Positions 1 to 10,496 of a stretch of 64,000 nucleotides of DNA are shown here, one piece after another (position 1 is the first letter of the stretch; each line of letters opens with the position of its first letter). The notes under the pieces are model-generated. The model had not been told where the DNA came from and did no database searches. It was given only the letters and a program-made list of their open reading frames with translations. Origin of the DNA: Methylophilaceae bacterium LSUCC0665 (GTDB lineage Bacteria; Pseudomonadota; Gammaproteobacteria; Burkholderiales; Methylophilaceae); assembly GCA_024919215.1 (NCBI GenBank), contig CP103437.1, positions 1,240,001-1,304,000 on the forward strand, given 5' to 3'. Position numbers and translations under genes: made by a program.

Positions 1-535
1 CAGGAAACAAACATTCATAGCAAGCTGAGCTGTTTTCCCTAAAATCAAAAATGGCGAGCTGTCCTTCGAATCTAATAGCTGAACCGGAAATAAGTGGGAT
101 TTTATTTTTAAAAGCTATTTTATTAACAATATATCTAGTTTGAAAATTATCAGAACAATCGAGTATTGCATCCACTGAATTATTTTTTATGTATGAATCA
201 AATTCATTTTGACTTAATTTTTTATCTATAGCATTAATATTGATATTCGAATTTATAGATGCAATAAAACTTTTAGCAGAATGTGCTTTGTTGATTTGTA
301 GTTTATCTTCTGTGTGTGCTATTTGCCTTTGTAAATTTGATAATTCCACTTTATCAAAATCACATAAGGTTAATTCACCAATACCAGAAGAAGCAAGATA
401 AATTGATGCTGGCGATCCCAAACCTCCCAAACCAACTACTAAAACATGACTATCTAAAAGCTTTTGTTGGCCATCATAATCAATTTCAGGAAGTAGAATA
501 TGTCTTCCATATCTTTCTAAATCTTGATCATTCAT
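1..535 (-). CDS. MoeB/ThiF/HesA-family adenylyltransferase (3' end outside window)
   Basis: E1-like enzyme that adenylates the C-terminal glycine of a small sulfur carrier (MoaD in molybdopterin synthesis or ThiS in thiazole synthesis). The reading frame runs off the left edge of the window; 178 residues are visible. It starts MNDQDLERYGRHILLPEID, which is typical of the family, followed by the nucleotide-binding glycine loop VGLGGLGS (residues 34-41) and the DNFQTRY segment near 129-135. A CxxC zinc-ligand pair (C172, C175) lies right at the window edge. The start overlaps the upstream lipoprotein gene by 8 bases, so the two are probably co-transcribed. The sequence does not decide between MoeB and ThiF. 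Confidence 0.9.
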   Translation of the reverse strand, partial: MNDQDLERYGRHILLPEIDYDGQQKLLDSHVLVVGLGGLGSPASIYLASSGIGELTLCDFDKVELSNLQRQIAHTEDKLQINKAHSAKSFIASINSNININAIDKKLSQNEFDSYIKNNSVDAILDCSDNFQTRYIVNKIAFKNKIPLISGSAIRFEGQLAIFDFRENSSACYECLFP

Positions 536-749
536 TTATCTTAAATTCATACCTGTTGGTCATAAATGGATTTCTAGACAAATCCGAACAAGTTGCAGGT
601 CTATAACTTTCAATATTTTCAAGTATTTTGAATGAAGAAATGTTTTCTGGATCTGCGTATCTTTCAAAATCCATTTTTTTACTTGATATAGTACTAACAG
701 TTTTACAACCACTAATTATAAAAAATAGAATTAAAGTAGATATCTTCAT
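528..749 (-). CDS. small predicted lipoprotein, 73 aa, unknown function
   Basis: Short secreted lipoprotein. Residues 1-14 form a hydrophobic signal peptide ending in a lipobox (I-S-G-C, lipidated Cys at 15). The mature part is about 58 residues, polar, with one more Cys, and shows no family I recognise. It sits directly upstream of and overlaps the moeB/thiF-like gene, which suggests translational coupling more than a shared function. The start ATG is followed by a normal n-region (Lys2). I am sure of the lipoprotein signal but not of any function. Confidence 0.65.
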   Translation of the reverse strand: MKISTLILFFIISGCKTVSTISSKKMDFERYADPENISSFKILENIESYRPATCSDLSRNPFMTNRYEFKINE

Positions 750-775
750 TATTGATTAAATTATAAACTAGAATT

Positions 776-852
776 TGGGGTGGCTGATGGGGCTCGAACC
801 CACGACAACAGGAATCACAATCCTGGACTCTACCAACTGAGCTACAGCCACC
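776..852 (-). tRNA. tRNA-His (GTG)
   Basis: Read on the minus strand this folds as a 77-base tRNA with the extra 5' G typical of tRNA-His, anticodon GTG in the loop ATTGTGAT, T-arm GGTTCGAGCC, and an encoded 3' CCA. It is last in a row of three tRNA genes transcribed Pro, Arg, His. Confidence 0.96.
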
Positions 853-860
853 AATGAAAT

Positions 861-937
861 TGGCCTGCCCGACAGGAATCGAACCTGTAACCTACGGCTT
901 AGAAGGCCGTTGCTCTATCCAGTTGAGCTACGGGCAG
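861..937 (-). tRNA. tRNA-Arg (TCT)
   Basis: On the minus strand a 77-base cloverleaf: acceptor CTGCCCG pairs with CGGGCAG, anticodon TCT lies in CCTTCTAA, the T-loop is GGTTCGATTCC, and CCA is encoded. It lies 8 bases from tRNA-His, so both probably come from one precursor. Confidence 0.96.
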
Positions 938-990
938 CTTAACGTAATAATAAAGCTTGCTACAGTATACTCTATAATTATGAGTAACAA

Positions 991-1067
991 TGGTCGGGGT
1001 GGAGAGATTCGAACTCCCGACATCCTGCTCCCAAAGCAGGCGCGCTACCAGGCTACGCTACACCCCG
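991..1067 (-). tRNA. tRNA-Pro (TGG)
   Basis: On the minus strand a 77-base tRNA with acceptor CGGGGTG/CACCCCG, anticodon TGG in CTTTGGGA, T-loop AGTTCGAATC and encoded CCA. It is the promoter-proximal gene of the Pro-Arg-His cluster. Confidence 0.96.
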
Positions 1068-1121
1068 AACGCGCAAATATATCGCAATTTGTTTATTTGG
1101 TCAAATGGTAAATCCCCAAAA

Positions 1122-1150
1122 TGGAAAAATTAAAGGTATTTATATATAAT
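1122..1150 (+). promoter_or_regulatory. probable sigma-70 promoter of folD
   Basis: A perfect -10 TATAAT at 1145-1150, with a weak -35 (TGGAAA, 1122-1127) 17 bases upstream. Transcription would start about 15 bases before the folD start, leaving room for the GGAGGA ribosome site seen at about 1163-1168. Confidence 0.5.
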
Positions 1151-1172
1151 CAAGCAATTTGATGGAGGATTT

Positions 1173-2021
1173 ATGACAGCACAAATAATCGATGGCAAAA
1201 AGATTGCCAACAGCCTTCTTGAAGAATTAAAGGAAGAAATAACGAAGAGGCAACAAAGTGGAATAAGAAATCCTGCACTTGCAGTTATCCTTGTTGGTGA
1301 TGATCCTGCATCATCAGTCTATGTCAACAATAAAAGAAAGGCGTGCGAAAAGGTTGGAATTAAATCTTTATTTTATGACCTTCCAGCTACAACCTCACAA
1401 ACTGAATTAGAAAAACTAATTATAGATTTAAATAATGATAAAGATGTAGATGGTATTCTTGTTCAATCGCCATTACCTCACCCATTAGATGAAGACCGAA
1501 TTCTTGATCTTATTTCACCAAATAAGGATGTCGATGGATTTCATCCTATTAACTTGGGCTTGTTGGCCATGCGTCAACCAAAGTTTCGCTCATGCACACC
1601 ATATGGTGTCATTAAGATGCTAAAAGCTATGCAAATAGATGTATTAGGCAAAGATGCTGTAGTGGTTGGGGCATCAAATCATGTTGGTCGACCAATGGCT
1701 TTTGAACTCTTGCTAGCTGGTGCAACGGTTACACAGTGTCATAGCAAAACTCAAAATATTGAAGACAAAATCAACAATGCGGACATTGTTGTCGCAGCAG
1801 TTGGAAGGCCAGAAATGGTCAAGGGCTCTTGGATCAAAAAGGGTGCTGTTGTAATTGATATTGGTATTAATCGGGTTGGAGACAAACTTATTGGCGATGT
1901 TGAATTTGAGGTAGCGAAATATAATGCTTCATTCATAACACCAGTGCCCGGCGGGGTTGGTCCAATGACAGTGGCTACCCTGATGAGCAATACCCTAGAT
2001 GCCCAAAAAAATAGTTTATAA
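1173..2021 (+). CDS. folD: FolD: methylenetetrahydrofolate dehydrogenase / cyclohydrolase
   Basis: Bifunctional cytoplasmic enzyme that oxidises 5,10-methylene-THF with NADP and hydrolyses methenyl-THF to 10-formyl-THF, feeding purine and formyl-Met-tRNA synthesis; in methylotrophs it also serves C1 metabolism. At 282 residues it has the usual length. The catalytic [14 protein letters not shown] segment (near 51-64), the [11 protein letters not shown] motif, the Rossmann region [14 protein letters not shown] and the C-terminal [12 protein letters not shown] are all present. The start is set by a strong GGAGGA site. It is monocistronic, with tRNAs upstream on the other strand and dksA 58 bases downstream. 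Confidence 0.97.
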   Translation: MTAQIIDGKKIANSLLEELKEEITKRQQSGIRNPALAVILVGDDPASSVYVNNKRKACEKVGIKSLFYDLPATTSQTELEKLIIDLNNDKDVDGILVQSPLPHPLDEDRILDLISPNKDVDGFHPINLGLLAMRQPKFRSCTPYGVIKMLKAMQIDVLGKDAVVVGASNHVGRPMAFELLLAGATVTQCHSKTQNIEDKINNADIVVAAVGRPEMVKGSWIKKGAVVIDIGINRVGDKLIGDVEFEVAKYNASFITPVPGGVGPMTVATLMSNTLDAQKNSL

Positions 2022-2079
2022 CTGTTTTTTTTAACGAAAATAGAGTAAACTTTCGCGGTTCATTTGAAAAGGAAAATAC

Positions 2080-2715
2080 ATGGCAGAGAAAAAGTCAATT
2101 TTTGCAAAAGCTGTAGAGGTTGCTAAGAAAGCCGTAGCGAAACCTGCAGCTAAGAAAGCCGTAGCGAAACCTGCAGCTAAGAAAGCCGTAGCGAAACCTG
2201 CAGCTAAGAAAGCCGTAGCGAAACCTGCAGCTAAGAAAGCCGTAGCGAAACCTGCAGCTAAGAAAGCCGTAGCGAAACCTGCAGCTAAGAAAGCCGTTGC
2301 CAGTGGTAATAAAACCTTTAAGCAATATTCAGCTAAAGCAAATGAAAGCTATATGAGCAAAAATCAAATGAAACACTTTAAGGACATATTAGCTGATTGG
2401 AAGAATGAATTAAGTCATGATATAGATAAGACAGTTTCACACATGCAAGATGATTTGACTGCATACGCTGATCCGAATGATCGAGCTAGTCAGGAATCAG
2501 ATATGGCACTCGAACTTAGAAATCGTGATAGAGAAAGAAAGCTCATTAAAAAAATTGAACAGACTATAAGAAATATTGATAATGATGATTATGGTTACTG
2601 TGAACAATGTGGAGAAGAAATTGGTCTAAATCGACTTCAAGCCAGACCCACTGCAACTTTGTGCATTGATTGCAAAACTCTTGATGAAATTAGAGAAAAG
2701 CAAATGGCAAAATAG
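2080..2715 (+). CDS. dksA: DksA-type RNA polymerase regulator with an alanine/lysine-rich repeat tail
   Basis: Binds the secondary channel of RNA polymerase and, with ppGpp, adjusts transcription in the stringent response. Residues about 80-211 match canonical DksA: coiled-coil tip D131-x-x-D134-x-A136, helix [16 protein letters not shown], and a four-cysteine zinc finger (C174, C177, C195, C198), ending [10 protein letters not shown]. The oddity is the N-terminus: after 14 residues come six perfect copies of AKKAVAKPA plus a partial seventh (residues 15-74), a histone-H1-like basic tail that makes the protein about 60 residues longer than E. coli DksA. The tail could bind nucleic acid; that is inference. 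spoT, which makes its partner ppGpp, is also in this window. Confidence 0.95.
   Translation: MAEKKSIFAKAVEVAKKAVAKPAAKKAVAKPAAKKAVAKPAAKKAVAKPAAKKAVAKPAAKKAVAKPAAKKAVASGNKTFKQYSAKANESYMSKNQMKHFKDILADWKNELSHDIDKTVSHMQDDLTAYADPNDRASQESDMALELRNRDRERKLIKKIEQTIRNIDNDDYGYCEQCGEEIGLNRLQARPTATLCIDCKTLDEIREKQMAK
2122..2301 (+). repeat. in-frame 27-bp tandem repeat in dksA (six perfect copies plus a partial one)
   Basis: The unit starts GCTAAGAAAGCCGTAGCGAA and ends ACCTGCA (27 bases). Six copies at 2122-2283 are identical at the DNA level, not only in protein, and an 18-base partial copy (2284-2301) ends in changed codons. Identity at synonymous positions points to recent slippage or recombination, so copy number may vary between strains. 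Confidence 0.95.
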
Positions 2716-2726
2716 TTAAATAGTAA

Positions 2727-2757
2727 ATAAAAAAAAGGGCTTTTTAGCCCCTTTTTT
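2727..2757. terminator. bidirectional terminator between dksA and pnp
   Basis: A hairpin GGGC-TTTTTA-GCCC is flanked by A-runs on the left and T-runs on the right, so it can act as an intrinsic terminator on both strands for the convergent dksA and pnp genes. It overlaps the pnp stop codon. Confidence 0.85.
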
Positions 2758-4888
2758 ATTCTTCTTCAGATTTAGCAGGTTCTTCTGGCTTTTCAATTAA
2801 TGCTTTTGCACTGACCCTTACTTTACCTTTTTGATCAACTTCAATCACTTTTACCTTCACTTCATCGCCCTCAGACAAATGATCCTTAACAGAATTCACA
2901 CGCTCATGAGCAATTTGTGAAATATGAAGCAACCCATCTTTACCAGGAATGAGTTGAACGATTGCACCGAAGTCTAAAATTTTGATAACTTTACCATCAT
3001 AAATTTGATCAACTTCTACATCAGCTGTGATTTCTTTAATTCTTTCAATAGCGAGCTGGCCTTCCTCGCCTGACGTACAGGCTACCTTCACCAAACCATC
3101 ATCTGTAATATCAATTGTAGTATTAGTTTCCTCAGTTAGAGCTTTAATGACAGCACCGCCTTTACCAATAACATCTCTGATTTTATCTGGATGAATTTTT
3201 AAGGTCATTATTCTAGGTGCATACTTCGATAACTCAGTTCTGCTTGATTTCAAAGCTTTTTTCATTAAGCCAAGAATATGCTCTCTTCCCTCTTTTGCTT
3301 GTTTAAGAGCAACCTGCATAATTTCGGTCGTGATACCATCAATTTTAATGTCCATTTGAAGCGCCGTGATCCCATTCTCTGATCCAGCAACTTTAAAGTC
3401 CATGTCTCCCAAATGATCTTCATCACCTAAAATATCAGTAAGAATTGCGACACGATTATCTTCTTTGATCAAACCCATGGCTATACCAGCAACATGAGAT
3501 TTTAATGGTACTCCAGCATCAAGCATTGCCATACATCCTCCACACACTGATGCCATTGAGCTTGAACCATTTGATTCCATAATTTCAGAAACAAGTCGGA
3601 TAGTGTAATCAAAATCTTCTTGTGCAGGAAGAACAGCCAATAATGCTCTTTTAGCTAAACGACCATGACCAATTTCTCTTCGTTTCGGAGATCCAACTCT
3701 TCCAGTCTCTCCAGTTGAAAATGGAGGAAAGTTATAGTGCAGCATAAATCTATCGGTATACTCACCTTGAAGAGCATCAATAATTTGGGCGTCACGAGGT
3801 GTGCCTAAGGTCGCAACTGCGAGTGCCTGTGTTTCACCTCTTGTAAATAAAGCTGACCCATGAGTTCTCGGTAACACACTTGTACTTATTTCAATTGGCC
3901 TCACGGTTCTTGTATCACGTCCGTCAATTCGAGGCTCTCCATCAAGAATTTTGGAACGTACAATTTTTGCTTCCAAATTGAAAAACTCTTTATTAACTTC
4001 ATTGACTTCAAGTGTTCCCATATCATCCGTGATCAATTCAGCTTGAACCTTATCTTTAATCTCACTAATCTTTTGCGATCTTTCAGATTTGGATTTGATT
4101 GAAAAAGCTTTGCTTAAGTCTTTTTCCGCAAGCTTACTGATTTTTGAAATTAATTCCTGATTTGGCTCAGGAGCATTCCATTCCCATGGATCTTTTGCAG
4201 AATCTTTTGCAAAATCATTAATTAATTTTATTACATCTTTAGCTGCTTTATGTCCAGCTAAAACAGCATCTAGCATTATTTTTTCGCTGAGCTCTTTTGC
4301 TTCTGACTCAACCATCAAAACTGCATCTTTAGTTCCAGCCACTACTAGATCAAGCTCTGATTCTTCTAATTGAGTCTTGGTTGGATTGATAATATATTCA
4401 CCGTCCACATAGCCAACTTTAGTCGCCCCAATTGGACCATAAAATGGAATACCTGAAATAGAAAGTGCAGCAGATGCGCCAATGATTGCAGGAATGTCTG
4501 CATCAATTTCAGAATCTGATGACAAAACTGTAGCAACTATTTGTACATCGTTATAAAAGCCTTTAGGGAAAAGTGGTCTTAAAGGTCTATCAATTAAACG
4601 ACAGACTAATATTTCATTTTCACTAGGTCGACCCTCTCTTTTAAAAAATCCTCCCGGAATTTTCCCTGCAGCATAGGTTTTTTCTTGATAATCTACTGTT
4701 AAAGGAAAAAAATCTTGACCTTCTTTTACATTTTGATTTCCAACAACTGTAACTAGAACAACCGTTTCACCATAACTTACCATTACTGCACCATCAGCTT
4801 GACGTGCAATTTCTCCAGTTTCAAGTTTTAATTCATGAGCTCCTAATTTCATGCTCTTTGATACTTTATTAAACATACTTTTTGACAT
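2756..4888 (-). CDS. pnp: polynucleotide phosphorylase
   Basis: 3'-to-5' phosphorolytic exoribonuclease of the RNA degradosome. 710 residues, the normal size: two RNase PH domains (the second with [10 protein letters not shown] and the [18 protein letters not shown] stretch), a KH domain with [13 protein letters not shown] near 560-590, and a C-terminal S1 domain ([19 protein letters not shown]) ending in an acidic tail. It follows rpsO on the same strand with a hairpin between, the common rpsO-pnp arrangement. GGGAAGAGAG precedes the chosen start. Confidence 0.97.
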   Translation of the reverse strand: MSKSMFNKVSKSMKLGAHELKLETGEIARQADGAVMVSYGETVVLVTVVGNQNVKEGQDFFPLTVDYQEKTYAAGKIPGGFFKREGRPSENEILVCRLIDRPLRPLFPKGFYNDVQIVATVLSSDSEIDADIPAIIGASAALSISGIPFYGPIGATKVGYVDGEYIINPTKTQLEESELDLVVAGTKDAVLMVESEAKELSEKIMLDAVLAGHKAAKDVIKLINDFAKDSAKDPWEWNAPEPNQELISKISKLAEKDLSKAFSIKSKSERSQKISEIKDKVQAELITDDMGTLEVNEVNKEFFNLEAKIVRSKILDGEPRIDGRDTRTVRPIEISTSVLPRTHGSALFTRGETQALAVATLGTPRDAQIIDALQGEYTDRFMLHYNFPPFSTGETGRVGSPKRREIGHGRLAKRALLAVLPAQEDFDYTIRLVSEIMESNGSSSMASVCGGCMAMLDAGVPLKSHVAGIAMGLIKEDNRVAILTDILGDEDHLGDMDFKVAGSENGITALQMDIKIDGITTEIMQVALKQAKEGREHILGLMKKALKSSRTELSKYAPRIMTLKIHPDKIRDVIGKGGAVIKALTEETNTTIDITDDGLVKVACTSGEEGQLAIERIKEITADVEVDQIYDGKVIKILDFGAIVQLIPGKDGLLHISQIAHERVNSVKDHLSEGDEVKVKVIEVDQKGKVRVSAKALIEKPEEPAKSEEE

Positions 4889-4913
4889 TATTTTTACTCT
4901 CTTCCCAGTAAAA

Positions 4914-4960
4914 AATTATAAAAAAAGCCGACTAAGCATAACGCTTAAAATCGGCTTCTT
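4914..4960 (-). terminator. rpsO-pnp intergenic terminator hairpin
   Basis: Minus-strand stem AAGCCGA...TCGGCTT with an inner stem TAAGC/GCTTA, followed by a run of U. It would end most rpsO transcripts and let part read into pnp. In enterobacteria the rpsO-pnp spacer is also where RNase III cuts for pnp autoregulation; here that role is only a possibility. Confidence 0.8.
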
Positions 4961-4981
4961 AATAATTTAGTTGATTTGTAA

Positions 4982-5251
4982 TTACTTTCTTAAACCTAAA
5001 CGCTTAATTAAATCTTGATATCTAGTTAGATCTTTACGCTTCAAATAATCTAATAAACGTCTTCTTTGACTTACCATTGCAAGTAAACCACGACGTGAGT
5101 GGTTATCTTTAGCATTAGTTTTAAAGTGTCCAGTCAAATAATTGATTCGATTCGTAAGCAGGGCAACTTGAACTTCAGGGGAGCCTGTATCGTTCGTGCC
5201 TTGAGCATACTCTTTAACAATTTTTTCTTTATCTATAGCTGTAAACGCCAT
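4982..5251 (-). CDS. rpsO: 30S ribosomal protein S15
   Basis: Primary 16S rRNA-binding protein of the small-subunit platform. 89 residues, the standard length, with the typical [32 protein letters not shown] and [13 protein letters not shown] segments. It has its own promoter and terminator between truB and pnp. Confidence 0.98.
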   Translation of the reverse strand: MAFTAIDKEKIVKEYAQGTNDTGSPEVQVALLTNRINYLTGHFKTNAKDNHSRRGLLAMVSQRRRLLDYLKRKDLTRYQDLIKRLGLRK

Positions 5252-5281
5252 TTGTTTTTTTCCTTCACTTAAGAACGGTGT

Positions 5282-5310
5282 ATTTTATATAAAATTGCAA
5301 TAAATAACAA
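5282..5310 (-). promoter_or_regulatory. probable sigma-70 promoter of rpsO
   Basis: Reading the minus strand: -35 TTGTTA (5305-5310), 17-base spacer, -10 TAAAAT (5282-5287). A GAAGGA ribosome site follows before the rpsO ATG. It lies wholly between truB and rpsO. Confidence 0.6.
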
Positions 5311-5319
5311 TGGTTTAAG

Positions 5320-6216
5320 TTAATTTATTTTACTTCTAATTAATCGAACAGGTTTTATGATTTTTCCATCTGAAATACCTATACCAATAAAATTTTTTTC
5401 AGAAAATAATAAAATTTCACCAGATTCAATTTCGATAACCAAGTTTTGACCATTCAATATATTTGTTGTATCGGTATGATTTAATTGTATTTTGGGTAAT
5501 TCGAGGAGTTCATAGATTGGCTTTAAGAGCTTTTTTCTATTATCTATCGATAATTCTTCTATCTGTTCAACTGAAAAACTATCAATTTTTTTTATTGTAC
5601 CAACCCTAATTCGTTCTAAGTTGGTTAAATAACCCTTTGTACCTATTTTTTTTGCAATATCTTCACCTAAAGTTCTAATGTACGTCCCTTTAGAACAGGA
5701 GACCTGAAAGGTGATTTGCTGATTAGTAAAATTTACCAAATCAATTGAAAAAATCTCTATTTCTCTTTTTTTTAAAGGAATTTCTATACCGGCTCTCGCA
5801 TATTCATAATAAGGCTTACCATTATATTTAAGGGCAGAATATTTGGGTGGCGTCTGCTTTTGAACACCAATAAATTCATTAAGAATATTTTTTAAGTTGT
5901 GAGGTAAGTTCTCATTATCAAATGAACTATCTTTAGTTATTTCACCCTCAGTATCTCCTGTTGAGCTTTCAAAACCTAATTTTAATTCCGCAATGTATTC
6001 TTTATTACTTTCCAAAATTCTATTAGAAAACTTTGTAGACTCTCCAAAAAAAACTGGGACAATTCCAGTTGCAAATGGATCAAGAGTCCCGCCATGACCA
6101 GCCTTTTTTATCTGAAAGAGCCATTTTAATTTCGAGAGTAATTGATTGGATGACCAGCCTTTTGGTTTTATAACTGATATGTAACCTGAATTATTAAGGT
6201 CTAGTCCTAAACTCAT
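5320..6216 (-). CDS. truB: tRNA pseudouridine(55) synthase TruB
   Basis: Makes pseudouridine 55 in the T-loop of almost all tRNAs. 298 residues. The catalytic motif GGTLDPFATG puts the nucleophilic aspartate at D46, and the K-P-K-G-W-S-S segment (17-23) and TYIRTLGEDI motif are present. It is the last gene of the rimP-nusA-infB-rbfA-truB operon, 6 bases after rbfA. The region after about residue 215 is short and divergent. Confidence 0.96.
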   Translation of the reverse strand: MSLGLDLNNSGYISVIKPKGWSSNQLLSKLKWLFQIKKAGHGGTLDPFATGIVPVFFGESTKFSNRILESNKEYIAELKLGFESSTGDTEGEITKDSSFDNENLPHNLKNILNEFIGVQKQTPPKYSALKYNGKPYYEYARAGIEIPLKKREIEIFSIDLVNFTNQQITFQVSCSKGTYIRTLGEDIAKKIGTKGYLTNLERIRVGTIKKIDSFSVEQIEELSIDNRKKLLKPIYELLELPKIQLNHTDTTNILNGQNLVIEIESGEILLFSEKNFIGIGISDGKIIKPVRLIRSKIN

Positions 6217-6222
6217 AAGAAA

Positions 6223-6564
6223 TTATTTTTTGAATGCTGAATTTAATAACTCAGTAATTCGATCATTATGATCGATTGAATGATCGTAAATAAATTCTAA
6301 ATTAGGAATACCTCTTGTAGTCATTCTCTTTGATAAAGATTGACGAATAAAGCTCATCGATCTATTTAAAGCTTTTTCAAGTTCACTTTGATCTTGCTTT
6401 GAGATAAAGTAAATCTTCGCGTGTCTCAGGTCTCTTGATAATTCAAGATCAGTTATTGTGACATTTGCTAGAGTTGGATGCTGAATCTCATACTGCAAAA
6501 TCTCAGCAATTTCTTTTTTTATCTGCTGCCCTATTTGATTAGAACGAGGATAATCTTTAGCCAT
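6223..6564 (-). CDS. rbfA: ribosome-binding factor A
   Basis: Small KH-like protein that binds the 16S rRNA 5' end during 30S maturation and cold adaptation. 113 residues, normal length, with the family pattern of QIGQQIKKEIAEILQ near the start and LSRDLRHAKIYF in the middle. It lies 2 bases after infB. Confidence 0.95.
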   Translation of the reverse strand: MAKDYPRSNQIGQQIKKEIAEILQYEIQHPTLANVTITDLELSRDLRHAKIYFISKQDQSELEKALNRSMSFIRQSLSKRMTTRGIPNLEFIYDHSIDHNDRITELLNSAFKK

Positions 6565-6566
6565 TT

Positions 6567-9002
6567 TTATTGAAGTTTTCTAGCAACCTTAACAATTTCA
6601 TATGGTTCAACAACATCTCCTACTTTTATATCATTAAAGTTTTTAATAGACAGCCCGCATTCAAAATTCGATTTTACTTCTTTCACATCGTCTTTAAATC
6701 TTTTTAGAGATGATAGTTCTCCGTCATAAATAACAACATTGTCTCTAAGAACTCTTACTTTTGATTCTCTCTTAACAAGACCATCGGTAACATAACAACC
6801 TGCAATAGTACCAATTTTAGATACTTTATAAATTTCCCTAATTTCAATACTACCTAAGATATTTTCTTTTTCATCAGGGGATAACATGCCTGTTAAAGCT
6901 GCTTTGACATCATCAACTGCATCATAAATGATGCTGTAGTATCTAATTTCTATATCATTGGATTCTGCTGATTTCCTGGCTCCACCTTCAGCTCTGACGT
7001 TGAACGCTATAATGATGGCGTTTGAAGCAACAGCTAAATTAATATCAGATTCATTTACGGCACCAACTGCATTATGTATAACATTAATCCTAACTTCATT
7101 ATTTGATAATTTTTCTAATGACCCTTTAAGCGCTTCAAATGATCCCTGCACATCAGATTTGATAATTAACGGTAAGGTCTTGACATCTCCTTCAGCCATT
7201 TGATCAAACATATTTTCTAGCTTTGCTGCCTGTTGCTTCGCAAATTTGACATCTCTAAATTTGCCCTGCCTAAAGAGTGCAATCTCCCTTGCTTTTCTCT
7301 CATCATTAAGGACAATCACATCTTCACCGGCATTTGGAACATCAGATAAACCAACAATTTCAACAGGTATGGATGGTCCTGCTTCTTTTATTTGATTTGC
7401 GCCCTCATCTAACATCACCCGCACACGACCATAGCTTGATCCTGCTAAAAGCATATCACTAGATTTCATTACCCCTGATTGAATTAAAATAGTCGCCACA
7501 GGGCCTCGACCTTTATCCAAACGAGACTCAACCACAATCCCTTTTGCTGGAGTGTTTATTGGGGCCTTCAATTCCAAAATTTCTGCTTGAAGTAAAATTG
7601 CATCTAACAGTTCGTCAATACCTTGGCCTGTTTTAGCTGATAGTTCCAAAAACATAGAGTCGCCACCAAGTTCCTCAGGAATAACTTCATGAGTCATGAG
7701 TTCATTCTTTACTTTTTCAGGGTTAGCTTCTGGCTTGTCAATCTTATTAATTGCAACAATTAATGGGGTATTGGCTGCTTTAGAGTGATTAATTGCCTCA
7801 ATTGTTTGTGGCATCACTCCGTCATCGGCAGCAACAACCAAGACAACAATATCAGTTACGCTGGCACCTCTTGCACGCATTGCTGTAAATGCTTCATGGC
7901 CAGGAGTATCAAGAAAAGAAACCATCCCTTTTTTTGTCTCAACATGATAAGCACCAATATGCTGAGTAATGCCCCCCGCTTCACCTGATGCGACTTTCGT
8001 GGTTCTGATGTAATCCAATAATGAAGTTTTTCCATGGTCAACATGGCCCATAACAGTAACCACAGGTGGTCTTGTTTTAAATATAGGCTCGATTGATTCG
8101 TCTGTGTCGAGTAAAGACTCTGGATCATTTTGTTCTGCTTTTTTTGCAACATGGCCTAACTCTTCAACCACGATCATCGCCGTATCTTGATCTAAGATCT
8201 GATTGATAGTTACCATCATGCCCATGCCCATTAATGATTTAATGACTTCTGCAGCTTTAACAGACATCTTATGGGCAAGATCAGCTACAGTAATTGTCTC
8301 CGGAACCATAACGTCTTTAATAACAGGTTCTGTTGGCGCAACAAAAGTTGTTTCTTGATCTTTAGTATTTTTATTATGTTGTTTTTTATTTTTATACTTT
8401 GGTGATCTCCATCCATCAGGAACTGGATTTGCGTTTTTTGTTTTTAACACTTTTTTCTTTGGGCCATCTTCCCAATTACTTTTCTTTGTATCTTTGTTTA
8501 CTTCTTTATTCTCTGGTTTGTGAATTGTCCCATCTATATTTTTTTTGGATTCTAGTTTTTTATCTTCTGATTTTTTTCTGTCTTCTGCCTGAGCCTGCAT
8601 CAAAGCATCATGCCTAGCCTTTTCATCGTCTCTAATTTTCACTTGATTATCATCTAAAATCTCTTTCGGCTTCTCAATTTCAGGCTCATTTTTTTCAACT
8701 TCTGGAGTTTTAGTGAGTGTTCTTTTTTTCCTAACTTCAACTTGAATTGTTCTGGACTTACCTGAGCTATCAGTTTTTTGAATTTCAGTATTCTGTTTAC
8801 GAGTTAAGGTAATTTTATTTTTTGGTTTTTGTGAATCGCCATGAGATTGTTTTAAAAAAGATAGGAGTGCAGCTTTATCATCCTCAGATAATTCATCACT
8901 AGAATTATTTTTCTCTACACCAGCATTTTTAAGTTGATCTATAAGTAAATCAACCGGTAATTTTAATTCTGATGCAAATTGTTCAACTGTATACTGACTC
9001 AT
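6567..9002 (-). CDS. infB: translation initiation factor IF-2
   Basis: GTPase that brings fMet-tRNA to the 30S P-site and promotes subunit joining. 811 residues. Residues 1-50 form the IF2_N domain; about 60-225 is a long charged Lys/Glu-rich linker, low in complexity and typical for the family; the G domain has G1 GHVDHGKTS (319-327), G3 DTPGHEAF and G4 NKID, followed by domains II-IV. An infB-rbfA pair downstream of nusA is standard. The start has a GGAG-like site 10 bases after nusA. Confidence 0.97.
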   Translation of the reverse strand: MSQYTVEQFASELKLPVDLLIDQLKNAGVEKNNSSDELSEDDKAALLSFLKQSHGDSQKPKNKITLTRKQNTEIQKTDSSGKSRTIQVEVRKKRTLTKTPEVEKNEPEIEKPKEILDDNQVKIRDDEKARHDALMQAQAEDRKKSEDKKLESKKNIDGTIHKPENKEVNKDTKKSNWEDGPKKKVLKTKNANPVPDGWRSPKYKNKKQHNKNTKDQETTFVAPTEPVIKDVMVPETITVADLAHKMSVKAAEVIKSLMGMGMMVTINQILDQDTAMIVVEELGHVAKKAEQNDPESLLDTDESIEPIFKTRPPVVTVMGHVDHGKTSLLDYIRTTKVASGEAGGITQHIGAYHVETKKGMVSFLDTPGHEAFTAMRARGASVTDIVVLVVAADDGVMPQTIEAINHSKAANTPLIVAINKIDKPEANPEKVKNELMTHEVIPEELGGDSMFLELSAKTGQGIDELLDAILLQAEILELKAPINTPAKGIVVESRLDKGRGPVATILIQSGVMKSSDMLLAGSSYGRVRVMLDEGANQIKEAGPSIPVEIVGLSDVPNAGEDVIVLNDERKAREIALFRQGKFRDVKFAKQQAAKLENMFDQMAEGDVKTLPLIIKSDVQGSFEALKGSLEKLSNNEVRINVIHNAVGAVNESDINLAVASNAIIIAFNVRAEGGARKSAESNDIEIRYYSIIYDAVDDVKAALTGMLSPDEKENILGSIEIREIYKVSKIGTIAGCYVTDGLVKRESKVRVLRDNVVIYDGELSSLKRFKDDVKEVKSNFECGLSIKNFNDIKVGDVVEPYEIVKVARKLQ

Positions 9003-9012
9003 ATTTTCTCCG

Positions 9013-10482
9013 TTATTCTGTAAACCAAGGGGCCCTCGCAGTCATGATAAGCTCTTTGGCTCTTTCTTCGTCAATTTTTACGATATCTAATAACTCATCA
9101 ACGGCTAATTCGGCTAGATCTTCCATTGAAATAATTCCCTTAGATGCAAGAAGGCTGGCTGTATTTTGGTCCATTCCCTCCATTGTTAAAAGGTCTTCTT
9201 GAGCTTCAGGCACTTTCTCCTCATTAGCTATCGCCTCAGTTAAAATAGCAGCTTTTGCTCTGGATCTTAATTCATCAATGGTATCATCATCAAAAATATC
9301 CATTTGATTTAATTCTTCAGTTGGAACATATGCAATTTCTTCTAATGAAGTAAATCCTTCTTTAACAAGAATATCGGCAACTTCTTCATCAACATCCAGT
9401 TTTTCAATAAATAGCTTACTGACCGCAGAGTATTCCTCCTCATGCTTTTTCTCAGATTCTTCTTCAGTCATGATATTTAATGTCCAACCAGTTAATTGGG
9501 ATGCAAGACGAATATTTTGTCCATTTCTACCAATGGCAAGCGCTAGCTGATCTTCATCAACAACAACATCCATACTTCTTTTTTCTTCATCAACAACAAT
9601 ACTTGAAACCTCTGCAGGAGCCATTGAATTGATTACAAATTGTGCAGGCTCAATTGACCATAAGACAATATCAACCCTCTCCCCAGATAATTCAGTAGTC
9701 ACAGCTTGAACTCTTGATCCTCTCATTCCTACACAGGTTCCAACAGGGTCTAATCTTTGATCATTTGCCTTTACCGCAATTTTTGATCTTGATCCAGGAT
9801 CTCTTGAAGCTGACATAATGTCTAACAATCCTTCTTCAATTTCAGGCACTTCAATTTCAAATAATTTTATTAAAAATTCAGGCGATGTTCTAGAGAGTAT
9901 TAATTGTGGCCCTCGCATCGATGTCTCTATTTTCAGTAAGGCTGCTCTGATTCTATCACCAACTCTTAAATTCTCTTTTGGAATCATTTGATCTCTTGGT
10001 AAGATTGCTTCTAATTTACCAATTTCAATAATCGCGTTGCCACGTTCCATGCGTCTGATCTGACCCATGACTAATTTTTCATCCCTTGCAAGAAATTCCT
10101 TAAGTACTTGTTCTCTTTCTGCTTCTCTTACTTTTTGCAAGATAACTTGTTTTGCTGCCTGCGCTCCGATTCTGCCAAACTCTTCTGAAGGGATAGATTC
10201 TTCAATAATGTCCCCCACTTGTTTGTCTTTTGCACGGTCATCAATCAATAGAATTTCAGCTTCCTCGTTTTCAAGATTTTCTTCCTCAACGACAGTCCAG
10301 CACCTAAAAGACTCATAAGCACCTGATTCTGGATCAATTTTTACTCGAATATCTGTACCATGAGGATATTTCTTTTTTGTCGCTGATGCTAAAGCCAGCT
10401 CTAGGGCATTAAAAACAATTTCTTTGCTCACATTTTTTTCATGAGCAAGAGCATCAACTAAAATTAACATCTCACGGTTCAT
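9013..10482 (-). CDS. nusA: transcription termination/antitermination factor NusA
   Basis: RNA polymerase-associated factor controlling pausing, termination and antitermination. 489 residues in the proteobacterial order: N-terminal polymerase-binding domain, S1 (about 135-200), two KH domains ([20 protein letters not shown] near 232-252 and a second with [20 protein letters not shown]), and two C-terminal acidic repeats (from about 355 and about 430) that bind the alpha C-terminal domain or lambda N. It lies 14 bases after rimP and 10 bases before infB. Confidence 0.97.
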   Translation of the reverse strand: MNREMLILVDALAHEKNVSKEIVFNALELALASATKKKYPHGTDIRVKIDPESGAYESFRCWTVVEEENLENEEAEILLIDDRAKDKQVGDIIEESIPSEEFGRIGAQAAKQVILQKVREAEREQVLKEFLARDEKLVMGQIRRMERGNAIIEIGKLEAILPRDQMIPKENLRVGDRIRAALLKIETSMRGPQLILSRTSPEFLIKLFEIEVPEIEEGLLDIMSASRDPGSRSKIAVKANDQRLDPVGTCVGMRGSRVQAVTTELSGERVDIVLWSIEPAQFVINSMAPAEVSSIVVDEEKRSMDVVVDEDQLALAIGRNGQNIRLASQLTGWTLNIMTEEESEKKHEEEYSAVSKLFIEKLDVDEEVADILVKEGFTSLEEIAYVPTEELNQMDIFDDDTIDELRSRAKAAILTEAIANEEKVPEAQEDLLTMEGMDQNTASLLASKGIISMEDLAELAVDELLDIVKIDEERAKELIMTARAPWFTE

Positions 10483-10496
10483 TTACGTTCTCCAAT

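Noticed and set aside
316-606. Plus-strand ORF of 96 codons at the left edge
   Set aside because: It is the antisense of the moeB/thiF-like gene and the lipoprotein gene, which have clear motifs.
854-1111. Plus-strand ORF of 85 codons across the tRNA genes
   Set aside because: It is the antisense of tRNA-Arg and tRNA-Pro; such tRNA-derived ORFs are a known annotation artefact.
2122-2301. Regular 27-bp repeats as a CRISPR array
   Set aside because: The repeats are directly adjacent with no spacers, are in frame with dksA, and there are no cas genes.
2095-2325. Minus-strand ORF with a repeated CRFRYGFLS unit
   Set aside because: It is only the reverse of the dksA repeat and has no ribosome site or family.
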